In this document: positions 44,178-52,599 of the stretch, piece after piece | Layout: each line of letters begins with the position of its first letter | Position numbering within the stretch: the first letter of the stretch is position 1 | Assembly: GCA_900541725.1 (NCBI GenBank) | Contig: UQLB01000010.1 | Span: 10,135-74,134 of the forward strand | Reading direction: 5' to 3' | From: an uncultured Collinsella sp. | Lineage (GTDB): Bacteria; Actinomycetota; Coriobacteriia; Coriobacteriales; Coriobacteriaceae | DNA: 64,000 nucleotides | Made by a program: the position numbers and the translations under genes | The notes under the pieces: model-generated | Database searches by the model: none | Told to the model about the DNA's origin: nothing | The model's input: only the letters and a program-made list of their open reading frames with translations

Positions 44178-44890
44178 TCATCACCCTCTTTGGCGATCGG
44201 GTCAGCGGTAGTCACGGTAGCCACGTCAGTATCAACCGGAGCGGAAACATCCTGAGCCCTAGCGACCACCGGCGCCGAACCAACCTGAATATCTCCGCGC
44301 GCCCAATCGCCATCGAGTGCACGCGCCACCCAGTGATAGATGGGAATCGTAAAGAAGATCAGCGCAGCAAAGGGGCCGGCACCAAACAGGAACATCAGCA
44401 AAAAGAACAGCAGCCAACACACGGCCCAATACGGGAACGACTGGAACGGGCCCTTCACCGGAGTCGAGCCAACTGCGCCGCCACTCGTCGCCTGCGCCGT
44501 AGCGGCATTAGCGGCCTGTGCACTCCAGCTTGCCGCTTGCGCCGCCTTGGCGGCGGCGTCACTCGCCTGTGTTGCCGCCTCGGTAGCTCGTGCCGCCGCC
44601 TCATGGGTGCGTGCGCGCTCTGCCGCCTCGGCCTCGCGCTGACGAGCGCGGTCCTCATTCTCAAACTCGATATCGTCCTCAATCTCATCGCTCGGATTGA
44701 GCAGCTCGTCCAGGCTCACGCCATAGAGCCTGGCGAGCGAGATCAGGTTCTCGGTATCGGGCGAGCTCTCCGCACGCTCCCATTTACTGACCGCCTGGCG
44801 CGACAGCCCTAGCTTTCGCGCCAGCCCTTCTTGGCTAAAACCCTTGCTGCGACGAAGGTCGGCGAGCCGCTGCGCAGTTTCTACATTCAT
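44174..44890 (-). CDS. Membrane-bound XRE-family transcriptional regulator
   Basis: 238 residues. Residues about 5-60 are an XRE helix-turn-helix (KGFSQEGLARKLGLSRQAVSKWERAESSPD). A long Ala-rich, probably coiled-coil segment with an E-A-R/A-A-x-A pattern follows (about 85-140), then two membrane helices (about 160-200) and a tail of about 35 residues. It would sense the envelope and regulate from the membrane, probably the DUF4097 partner. The start (MNVETAQRL) has GGAGGAACC; the frame is open 83 codons further upstream but not used. It is divergent from the methyltransferase gene. Confidence 0.85.
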   Translation of the reverse strand: MNVETAQRLADLRRSKGFSQEGLARKLGLSRQAVSKWERAESSPDTENLISLARLYGVSLDELLNPSDEIEDDIEFENEDRARQREAEAAERARTHEAAARATEAATQASDAAAKAAQAASWSAQAANAATAQATSGGAVGSTPVKGPFQSFPYWAVCWLLFFLLMFLFGAGPFAALIFFTIPIYHWVARALDGDWARGDIQVGSAPVVARAQDVSAPVDTDVATVTTADPIAKEGDE

Positions 44891-45157
44891 GGTTCCTCCT
44901 ATGTGATGCCAGCCGTGCCGCCGGACCGTTTTTGTTCTTAAGGCGCCTTGCACAGTTAAAAATCTATCCGCCACCGCCAAAAGCATGCCACCTATTCTAG
45001 TGAGATTTTTGACAACCGGCGGTTGCGGGCACATATGAGCTGCGGAAATGTGTCCAAACAAAGCAATGACCCACGGCTCGGTTGTCCCCGTTGCGGCGTT
45101 AACGGTAGTATGGTCGTACTGTTTATTCCGCACCGCCAACGGAGGGAGTTCCGCGCC

Positions 45158-46030
45158 GTGAACCGCGATTTCGCCTCATCGCTCATCCAGCTCAACAATA
45201 CGTTCTATCGCGAGCACTCCGCTTCCTTTTCCGATACGCGCCAGGCCCCGTGGCCCGGCTGGGTGCGCACCATGGACATCGCGCTCGGGCAGCTCAACGC
45301 CGCCACGATCGAGCATCCCGTCCGCGTCTTCGATCTTGCCTGCGGCAATATGCGATTCGAGAACTTTGCCGCCGGCGGCGCACTTGCCGCCAAGGGCGTC
45401 GACGGCGCAAATCCCTCGGCAGATGCCAGTTGCCCGTTTGAGTTCTATGGTGTCGACTCGTGTCAAGATTTGGCTATCGATGCACATGGCCACGCCCTGC
45501 GCATTCCCAACCTGCACTTCCAGGAGCTCGACGTGCTCGACGCCCTCATGAAGCTCAACCCCGCCGAGACACCCGACGTGCTTTTCGACGCCCCGCTCGC
45601 CGACATCTCGGTCTGCTTTGGATTTATGCACCACGTGCCGTCGTGCGAGTACCGCGTACGCGTGCTCGACGCCCTGGTGCGCCAAACGCGCCCAGGCGGC
45701 ATCATCGCCATCAGCTTTTGGGAGTTTATGAACGACGAGCGCATAGCGCGCAAGGCTGTTCGCGCCGAGGCCCGTGCCGAGCTCACCCCGCCGTTTGAGG
45801 GTTATGACTCTGCGCAGTTTGAAGCCGGCGACCACCTCATTGGCTGGCAAAACGACCGCCATGCTTACCGCTATTGCCACCACTTTGACGATCAGCAGAT
45901 CACCGACTTGGTGCGCGGCGTGCGTACGTTCTACAAGAGCGGCGAGGTTCCTGTACGCGAGCTTGAGCGCTTCCATGCCGACGGTCGCAGCGGCGAGCTC
46001 AACCGCTATGTGATTCTCAAGCGCCTGTAG
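45158..46030 (+). CDS. Class I SAM-dependent methyltransferase
   Basis: 290 residues from a GTG with GGAG nine bases ahead. The Rossmann core shows VRVFDLACGNMRF (motif I, about 52-64), a DSC in motif II, ISVCFGFMHHVPS and TRPGGIIAISFWEF (about 180-200). The pattern resembles Trm9-like tRNA or small-molecule methyltransferases; target unknown. It precedes the TrmB-like gene on the same strand, with a 119-bp gap. The open frame extends 45 codons upstream but that part includes zinc-like CPRCG and no coding bias is evident. Confidence 0.78.
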   Translation: MNRDFASSLIQLNNTFYREHSASFSDTRQAPWPGWVRTMDIALGQLNAATIEHPVRVFDLACGNMRFENFAAGGALAAKGVDGANPSADASCPFEFYGVDSCQDLAIDAHGHALRIPNLHFQELDVLDALMKLNPAETPDVLFDAPLADISVCFGFMHHVPSCEYRVRVLDALVRQTRPGGIIAISFWEFMNDERIARKAVRAEARAELTPPFEGYDSAQFEAGDHLIGWQNDRHAYRYCHHFDDQQITDLVRGVRTFYKSGEVPVRELERFHADGRSGELNRYVILKRL

Positions 46031-46149
46031 GCACCGACGACTCGCCGTCGAGCCGCACCGCGTCTTTCGGGCAAACTATGCCCACCCCTTTTTCAACCCA
46101 TTGACGGAACGCGCAGCTATACGTTCCATACTTATGACCAAGGAGCCTC

Positions 46150-46989
46150 ATGGGAGCCGTCCACGTTCGCACGCCTAAGAACTTTGTGCTCGAGGAGCGC
46201 CTGGAGCGCTACGCCGATGCGATTGAGACGAACCCCGAGGCCTATGTCGGAGATTGGCGAAGGGCTTGCGCGCCAGTTGGCAGCAAGCCCTTCGAGCACC
46301 TTCACCTGGATCTTGGCTGCGGCAAAGGCACCTATCTGGTCGAGCGCGCCCACCGCGAGCCCGACACCCTCTTTATCGGTATGGACCAGGAGCCCATCTG
46401 CATCGCCTATGCCGCACAGAAAATCTGCGAGCAGGAGCTGCCCAATGCACTCGTCCTGCCCCGAGGCGCCGCATCGCTGCCGCAGCTGTTTGCCGCAGGC
46501 GAGCTCGATGCCATCACCATCAACTTTCCCACGCCGCAGCCCAAGGCCAAGTACGCCAAAAAACGACTCGTCCATGTCGACCATCTGATGCTCTACCGTC
46601 CACTCTTTTCAGCCGGTGCCACCGTCACGCTGCGCACCGACAGCAAGCCATTGCGCGACTACGCCCTGGGGCAGTTTGCCGCGGCAGGCTACGACACGCT
46701 TTGGGTAAGCGACGACGTCCGCCGCGACCATCCCGAGCATCCCGAGACCGAATACGAGCGCCGCACGCGCGAGATGGGTGCCGCCGTCTATGGCATTTGC
46801 GCCACACCTGGAGCGCAGCCCAGCGATGAACAGCTCGCGGCGGGCCGCGCGCAGGAGCAAAGCCTAGCCTGCTACCTGCCCGACGATCTCGATGAACTCA
46901 CCTACGTGCCCCTCGGCATGGAAGAAGCCGTTGAGAACTTTAAGAACCGCGCCAGCAAGGGTAAGAAGCGCCTGCCGCAAGAACGCTAA
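46150..46989 (+). CDS. TrmB-like tRNA (guanine-46-N7)-methyltransferase
   Basis: 279 residues. Motif I is LDLGCGKGTYLVE (about 53-65), followed by FIGMDQEPICI and the TrmB-type NFPTPQPKAKYAKKRLV (about 124-140), where typical TrmB has FPDPWPK plus basic residues. The change of D and W to T and Q in this substrate loop is unusual and suggests a divergent or altered target. An extra tail of about 40 residues ends FKNRASKGKKRLPQER. The gene is 160 bp from the methyltransferase upstream and 109 bp from the helicase downstream. Confidence 0.75.
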   Translation: MGAVHVRTPKNFVLEERLERYADAIETNPEAYVGDWRRACAPVGSKPFEHLHLDLGCGKGTYLVERAHREPDTLFIGMDQEPICIAYAAQKICEQELPNALVLPRGAASLPQLFAAGELDAITINFPTPQPKAKYAKKRLVHVDHLMLYRPLFSAGATVTLRTDSKPLRDYALGQFAAAGYDTLWVSDDVRRDHPEHPETEYERRTREMGAAVYGICATPGAQPSDEQLAAGRAQEQSLACYLPDDLDELTYVPLGMEEAVENFKNRASKGKKRLPQER

Positions 46990-47098
46990 CGATCGCTAGC
47001 ATCACACGCCCATTTCCTGCATTTTCTTTCGCGCTGGCGCCCCGCGCCGCCGCTACGCCATAATAGTTGGCGGACAATCGCGAGAGAAAGCAAACCAC

Positions 47099-49780
47099 AT
47101 GGCACAGACCACGACAGATACCGCCGCCAGCACCGTCTCCGGCGCCGGCGCCGCCAGCTCGTTCTCGGGCGGCACAGGCACCGAGGCCGAGTTCGGCTCG
47201 CTCGGAGCGCTCTCCCCCACCTGGTGGGAGCCCGAGGACGGCAGCGAGCCCGAGCCATGGCTCACGCCCGATCAGGCCTTCGAGCGCTTCTTCGAATGGA
47301 CGAGCGACCGCGGCATCGAGCTGTGGGACCACCAAGAAGAAGCCCTCATGGATCTTGCCGCCGGCGATCATGTCATTTTGGGCACGCCGACCGGCTCGGG
47401 CAAATCGCTTGTCGCGCTGGGCATGCTCTTTATGGGCATGGCGCAAGGCAAGCGTTGCTACTACACGGCCCCCATCAAGGCTCTGGTTAGCGAGAAGTTT
47501 TTTGACCTGGTGCAGGTGCTCGGCCGCGATAACGTCGGCATGATCACCGGCGACACGCATATCAACACCAAGGCACCCGTCATTTGCTGCACAGCCGAGA
47601 TCCTTGCCAACGACGCGCTGCGCGAGGGTGAGGATGCCGATGTGGGCTGCGTCGCCATGGATGAGTTCCACTACTTCGCCGACCCCGACCGCGGCTGGGC
47701 ATGGCAGGTACCGCTGCTCACCCTGCCCCACACACAATTCATGCTCATGAGCGCCACGCTTGGCGATGTCACCGCTATTGCAGCCTCGCTCGAGGAACAC
47801 ACCGGCGCCACCTGCGACCTCGTCGTCGACGCCCCGCGTCCCGTACCGCTGAGCTACGACTATGTGACGACCTCGCTCGAGGGCACCGTTGAGCTCGCGA
47901 TGCGCCGCGGCGAGGCACCGCTCTACATCGTGCACTTTAGCCAAGACGCCGCACTCGCAACGGCACAGTCACTCGCCAACTTTGGCATTGCCAGCAAGGA
48001 GCAGCGCGAGGCTATTAAGGAGGCTGCCAAGGGCACGAGCTTCTCGACGGCCTTCGGCAAGATCCTCAAGCGCCTGCTCGGCTGCGGCGTCGGCGTGCAC
48101 CACGCCGGCATGCTGCCGCGCTATCGCTTGCTGGTCGAGCGCCTGGCGCAGCAGGGGTTGCTGCCCGTCATCTGCGGCACCGACACGCTCGGCGTCGGCA
48201 TCAACGTGCCCATCCACACCGTGGTGCTCACCGCACTCACCAAGTTCGACGGCTACAAGATGCGTCGTCTGCGCGCCCGTGAGTTCCATCAGATCGCCGG
48301 CCGCGCCGGTCGCTCGGGCTTTGACACCGAGGGCATGGTCATCGCCGAGGCCCCGGAGCACGAGATCGAGAACGCCAAGCTCATGGCCAAGGCAGGCGAC
48401 GACCCCAAAAAGCTCCGCAAGATTAAAAAGAAGAAAGCTCCCGAGGGCTTTGTCACCTGGAACAAGCAGACCTTTGAGCGCCTGATCGAGACGCAGCCCG
48501 AGACGCTCAAACCGCGTCTTCGCATCACGCACTCCATGGTGATTAGCGTGGTCGAGCAGGGCGGTGACGCTCGCGCCCGCGTGCACGACCTCATCGAGAC
48601 AAGCCTGCAAACGCCCGAGGAAAAGGCGAAGCTCGAGGTTCGTGCCGATGAGATTTTCGCCACACTCATCGACTCCGGCGTCGTCGTGCGTACCGAGGTG
48701 CCGCCCGCGCCCGACGCTCCGGCTGACGCCGCACCGGATATCGATTACGCGCTGACGGTCGATCTGCCCGAGGACTTTGCGCTCGACCAGCCGCTTTCGC
48801 CGTTTTTGCTCGCCGCGCTGGAGCTGCTCGACCCCGAGAGCGAGACCTACACCATGGACCTCATCTCGATGGTCGAGGCAACACTCGAGGACCCCAAGCA
48901 GGTGCTGCGCGCACAGGAGCGCGCAGCACGTGATCGCGCCATGGCCGAGATGAAAGCAGACGGCGTCGAGTATGAGGAGCGCCTGGAGCGCATCCAGGAT
49001 GTCACCTACGAAAAACCGCTCGAAGACTTGCTCGATGCAGCCTTTGATAAGTATTGCCAGGAAGTACCTTGGGCCAACGACTACCAGCTCTCGCCCAAGA
49101 GCGTCCTGCGTGACATGCTCGAGAGCGCGAGCGACTTTAAGGGCTATATCCAAAAGCTCGGCATCGCCCGCTCCGAGGGCATTCTGCTGCGCTACCTGGC
49201 TGAGGCCTACCGCTCGCTCGATCGCACCGTACCGATCGAAAAGCGCGACGAGCGCTTGCGCGACATCATTTCGTGGCTGGGCTTTGTGGTGCGCTCGGTC
49301 GACTCGAGCCTGGTTGACGAGTGGGAGAACGCCGGCAACCCGGCCGCACTCGACGCCGCACCACCCCAGGGCATCGACGAGGTCGTGGCGGACCGCCGCG
49401 GTTGCACCCTGCTGGTGCGCAACGCACTCTTCCGCCGCGTGACCCTTGCCGCCCGTGGACACTTGCGCGACTTGGGCGAGCTCGACGAGGACTGGGGCAT
49501 GAGCGAGGTGCGCTGGCAAAAGGCGCTCGATGCCTATCACGAGCAGCACGAGGAGATTCTCACCAACGGCGACGCCCGCAGCTCGGCGATGTTTACCATC
49601 GACGAGAGCGACGAAAAGACCGATCACGTGTGGCACGTGCATCAGATCTTTGCCGATGAGGATGGCGATCACGACTTTGGCATCATGGGCGATGTCGACC
49701 TGGACGCCACGCAAGACGGCGGCGAGGTCATCTTCAAGAACTACCGCGTCGGCTTTATCGAGGATTTGCTCGAGGACTAG
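47099..49780 (+). CDS. Ski2/Mtr4-like DEAD/DEAH RNA helicase with DUF3516
   Basis: 893 residues: a low-complexity Thr/Ser/Gly N-terminus (1-40), then SF2 motifs I GTPTGSGKS (about 95-103), II MDEFHYF (about 187-193), III MSATLGD, V GTDTLGVGINVP, VI QIAGRAGRSGFD. The C-terminal half (about 480-893) is the actinobacterial DUF3516-type region. Such proteins act in RNA turnover or processing; they belong to the same family as Ski2. Ends DDLLED-like acidic tail, then a strong terminator. The start follows GAGAGAAAG with spacing of about 10. Confidence 0.87.
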   Translation: MAQTTTDTAASTVSGAGAASSFSGGTGTEAEFGSLGALSPTWWEPEDGSEPEPWLTPDQAFERFFEWTSDRGIELWDHQEEALMDLAAGDHVILGTPTGSGKSLVALGMLFMGMAQGKRCYYTAPIKALVSEKFFDLVQVLGRDNVGMITGDTHINTKAPVICCTAEILANDALREGEDADVGCVAMDEFHYFADPDRGWAWQVPLLTLPHTQFMLMSATLGDVTAIAASLEEHTGATCDLVVDAPRPVPLSYDYVTTSLEGTVELAMRRGEAPLYIVHFSQDAALATAQSLANFGIASKEQREAIKEAAKGTSFSTAFGKILKRLLGCGVGVHHAGMLPRYRLLVERLAQQGLLPVICGTDTLGVGINVPIHTVVLTALTKFDGYKMRRLRAREFHQIAGRAGRSGFDTEGMVIAEAPEHEIENAKLMAKAGDDPKKLRKIKKKKAPEGFVTWNKQTFERLIETQPETLKPRLRITHSMVISVVEQGGDARARVHDLIETSLQTPEEKAKLEVRADEIFATLIDSGVVVRTEVPPAPDAPADAAPDIDYALTVDLPEDFALDQPLSPFLLAALELLDPESETYTMDLISMVEATLEDPKQVLRAQERAARDRAMAEMKADGVEYEERLERIQDVTYEKPLEDLLDAAFDKYCQEVPWANDYQLSPKSVLRDMLESASDFKGYIQKLGIARSEGILLRYLAEAYRSLDRTVPIEKRDERLRDIISWLGFVVRSVDSSLVDEWENAGNPAALDAAPPQGIDEVVADRRGCTLLVRNALFRRVTLAARGHLRDLGELDEDWGMSEVRWQKALDAYHEQHEEILTNGDARSSAMFTIDESDEKTDHVWHVHQIFADEDGDHDFGIMGDVDLDATQDGGEVIFKNYRVGFIEDLLED

Positions 49781-49803
49781 CCGAATCAGCCGGGTAAACG
49801 AAA

Positions 49804-49841
49804 CAGGGCCGCTGGCAATGTTGCCAGCGGCCCCGTTTTTT
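49804..49841 (+). terminator. Terminator after the Ski2-like helicase gene
   Basis: CAGGGCCGCTGGCAA pairs with TTGCCAGCGGCCCCG around a two-base gap, followed by six T. The tight stem suits both directions since DUF2130 ends 18 bp to the right. Confidence 0.9.
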
Positions 49842-49858
49842 GCGCCATGCGCTATGCG

Positions 49859-51616
49859 CTACTCGGCATCCTCGACCTCATACGCATCGGCCTCGGCAGG
49901 CTCATCGCCCGTGCCCATTGCCGTCTCGTGCGCCTCGTCAAATGCCGCCTTCATGGTCTTGTTGCCCCAGGTGAGCTTGCGAATGGTCAGCTCATCGGCC
50001 TTGTTGTGGGCCAGACGCAGATTCTCGGTACTGCGACGCAGGTCGTCCTTGGTCTTCTCGAGCTGCTTGATGGCGGCATCGATCTCCTTGATCGCCGACT
50101 CGAATTGCTTGCTCGCCAGGTTGTAGTTGCGTGAGAAGCCATCCTTGAACTTTTCCATCTTGGCTTCGAAGTTTGTGACATCGATGTTCTGCTGCTTGTA
50201 CTCTGCCAGCTCCTGCTTATAGCGGAGCGATCCCATAGCGGCGTTGCGCAGCAGCGTGATCATAGGGATGAAGAACTGCGGACGGATCACATACATCTTC
50301 TCGTAGCGATAGCTCACGTCCACAATGCCGGCGTTATAGAGCTCGCTCTCAGGCTCGAGCAGCGTGCAGAGCACCGCGTACTCGCAGCCTTTCTGGCGAC
50401 GATCGTGGTCGAGCTTCTTAAAGAAGTCCTCGTTCTTGTGCTTGGTCGCGGTCTCGTCGTTCTCATTTTTCATCTCGAACATAATCGAGATGATCTCGTT
50501 GCCGCTCGCGTCGCACTCACGGAAGATAAAGTCGCCCTTGGTGCCCTCGGATGCATCGTTGTCTTTCTCAAAATACGCGTTGGGAAACGCCGTCATACGC
50601 AAGCGATTGAACTCGGTCTCGCAGTGCTGCTCGAGCGATTCGCCCACCATCTTGGTAGACAGGCGCACCTTCATGTCCTTCAGGCGCTCGATCTCTTCGT
50701 CCTTGTAGCGGATCAGTTCATCACTCGCACGCTTGGCCTGCGCAAGCTCGAGCTCGTGTGCCGCCTTGGCCTGCTCCTCGCGAGAATCACGCACCGCCAG
50801 CTCACTCGTGAGCTTGGCGCGCGCCTCATCACGCTCACGCTCCGCCGCGGCGACTGCCTCCGATAGGTTCATTTTGGCCGTCAGTTCCTGTTCGCGCAGC
50901 TGCGCACGCAGGCCCTCGGCCTCCTGCTCAGACTGAGACTTCGCAGCAGAGAACTTCTCCTTCACTTTCGCCTGATAGTCGGCAAGCGTACGCTCAGCTT
51001 CGCTGCGAGCGGCTTCAAGCTCGCGCTGCGACTCAGCCGCGGCAGCGGCAAGCGCCATCTCCCGGGCCTTGCCCGCCGAGGAGAGCTTTGCCTGCAGCTC
51101 GGCAATCTGAGCGTCGCGGGCGGCCAGGTCGTTTTGAGCGGCGTTACGCACCGCGGCCTCGGCGAGCTTGGCCTCGTCATCCTTGCGACCTAACTGCGCA
51201 CGTAAGCTATCAATCTCGCGCTGAAGCTCGGCGTTCTCCTTCTGCGCATCGGCACGGGCCTCAACCGCCGCACGCTGGCTTGCACTCTCGCGTTCTGCGG
51301 CAGCGCCCTCGAGCTTGGCACGCAGCTCGGCAAGCTCGGCGTCGCGCTTGGCAACTTCCTGTGCCAACTCCTGAGCCGCGATATTCTTCTGTTCAGTGAG
51401 CTGAGCGCTGCGCTGAGATTCCACCTCCCGTAAGGCGGCAGCCGAGCGCGAGCGTTCAAGCTCCAGTGCCTGCTCGCCCTCGCGCCGGACGGCCTTCACG
51501 CGCTCATCCAGGTCGCGCGAGAACTCGGCATCGCGCACCTGTTTGACGATATCCGCATAGCCGGACGCATCGACCTTAAAGACTTCGCCGCAATGCGGGC
51601 ACCTGATCTCGTTCAT
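49859..51616 (-). CDS. DUF2130 family coiled-coil protein
   Basis: 585 residues. A zinc-finger-like CPHCGEVF opens the protein (about 5-12), a very long coiled coil rich in Ala, Glu, Arg and Gln runs from about 30 to 300, and a globular DUF2130 domain follows (about 300-490) with SLEQHCETEFNRLR, KGDFIFRE, IISIMFEMKNE, FFKKLDHDRRQKGCEYAVLCTLLE. These Asp/Glu/Lys positions resemble a PD-(D/E)XK nuclease fold, as in RmuC-like proteins. A shorter helical tail and an acidic end complete it. The start has GAGGAG. Proposed roles include DNA processing; not established. Confidence 0.82.
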   Translation of the reverse strand: MNEIRCPHCGEVFKVDASGYADIVKQVRDAEFSRDLDERVKAVRREGEQALELERSRSAAALREVESQRSAQLTEQKNIAAQELAQEVAKRDAELAELRAKLEGAAAERESASQRAAVEARADAQKENAELQREIDSLRAQLGRKDDEAKLAEAAVRNAAQNDLAARDAQIAELQAKLSSAGKAREMALAAAAAESQRELEAARSEAERTLADYQAKVKEKFSAAKSQSEQEAEGLRAQLREQELTAKMNLSEAVAAAERERDEARAKLTSELAVRDSREEQAKAAHELELAQAKRASDELIRYKDEEIERLKDMKVRLSTKMVGESLEQHCETEFNRLRMTAFPNAYFEKDNDASEGTKGDFIFRECDASGNEIISIMFEMKNENDETATKHKNEDFFKKLDHDRRQKGCEYAVLCTLLEPESELYNAGIVDVSYRYEKMYVIRPQFFIPMITLLRNAAMGSLRYKQELAEYKQQNIDVTNFEAKMEKFKDGFSRNYNLASKQFESAIKEIDAAIKQLEKTKDDLRRSTENLRLAHNKADELTIRKLTWGNKTMKAAFDEAHETAMGTGDEPAEADAYEVEDAE

Positions 51617-51674
51617 AGCAGCTCCTCGATGGACGCACATTTCAACTGCCTACACTCTACCGCGGCACGCGGAC

Positions 51675-51709
51675 AAAAAAGGCGCCGCCGCCATAATGGC
51701 AACGGCGCC
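51675..51709 (-). terminator. Terminator of the sugar operon
   Basis: On the minus strand GGCGCCGTTGCCAT pairs with ATGGCGGCGGCGCC (12 of 14) and ends in six T. It lies about 50 bp after the deacetylase stop. Confidence 0.85.
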
Positions 51710-51711
51710 AG

Positions 51712-51748
51712 AACCACCACAAAGGCGCCTGTCCCCATTGTGGTGGTT
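51712..51748. repeat. Palindromic element with GGGGACAG core
   Basis: AACCACCACAA and TTGTGGTGGTT form a perfect 11-bp inverted repeat around AGGCGCCTGTCCCCA. It lies between the deacetylase stop and the terminator. It shares its GGGAC core and palindromic layout with other intergenic elements here. Confidence 0.7.
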
Positions 51749-51756
51749 TGGGAGCC

Positions 51757-52521
51757 TTACAGGTCGCGGTAGTCAATCAGATGCAGATCGTCCTGAGCCT
51801 CGAGCCACGCCCGCAGCTCGGGGTCGATCAGTGCATCGACTTCCTTGGTGCGATCGGTCGTAAGCGAACTATTCTCTAGGATAAAGCGATCGAGATAGCC
51901 CGGATGGCAGACAAAGACGACCGTCTCGCCGTCTGCCATCTCGCGAACCGTCTGCATAATCGAGTCCTTAGGCTCGTAGCCCGGCTCCATCGAATGCATC
52001 ACCATGCGCAGGTCGGTATCTCCGCAGTGCACCACGGCCGTGGGGTCGAAGCTCGCTTTTTGCTCCTTAAGGCCCAGCTCCTGCGCCACCACCGAAATCG
52101 CGCGGTTGAGATTTTTGCTCATAACGGCATGGGCCTCAAAGTAATCGGGCTCGCGACCCACGATCTCGACAAAGCGGTCGTGCTGCGCACGAATCTCAAT
52201 ACAGGCCTCGTCGAAGTCAATCAGTTCCTCGCCACGCTTAAAGTGTTCGCGGAAGGTACGGCTGCTATGGAACTCGCCGTTGTCGTCGAGCATGCTCGGA
52301 ATGAGCGCCGGGTCGGCACACGGCCTGCCCAGGCACACGTTGGTGTGTTGGCCCACCGCAATGCCGGCATCGGCCACGAGCGACCAACCGCGCTCGGCCT
52401 CGGGCATATTGGGCATAAGGCCCGCCGAGCGCACGAGACCCTCGTTGACGCTACGGGCAATCCCTAAGTCAACGGCGTACGAATAACCGATATCGTCGGC
52501 ACGAATAAGCAGTTGTTTCAT
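51757..52521 (-). CDS. ChbG/HpnK (YdjC) family carbohydrate deacetylase
   Basis: 254 residues. Metal site residues are in RADDIGYS (Asp-Asp about 8-9), GQHTNVCLG (His about 59) and the EAHAVMSK stretch (His about 130). Family members remove acetyl groups from chitobiose or related oligosaccharide phosphates. It is the last gene of the PTS operon, 78 bp after the EIIBC gene, which suggests that the transported sugar carries an N-acetyl group, such as diacetylchitobiose, although EIIBC is of the glucoside class. Confidence 0.88.
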   Translation of the reverse strand: MKQLLIRADDIGYSYAVDLGIARSVNEGLVRSAGLMPNMPEAERGWSLVADAGIAVGQHTNVCLGRPCADPALIPSMLDDNGEFHSSRTFREHFKRGEELIDFDEACIEIRAQHDRFVEIVGREPDYFEAHAVMSKNLNRAISVVAQELGLKEQKASFDPTAVVHCGDTDLRMVMHSMEPGYEPKDSIMQTVREMADGETVVFVCHPGYLDRFILENSSLTTDRTKEVDALIDPELRAWLEAQDDLHLIDYRDL

Positions 52522-52599
52522 AACGACTCCAATCTATGGAAAAGGGCACTTGGAGTATAGCCAAGTGCCCCGGGAAATTATCCCACCTAAACAGATGCT

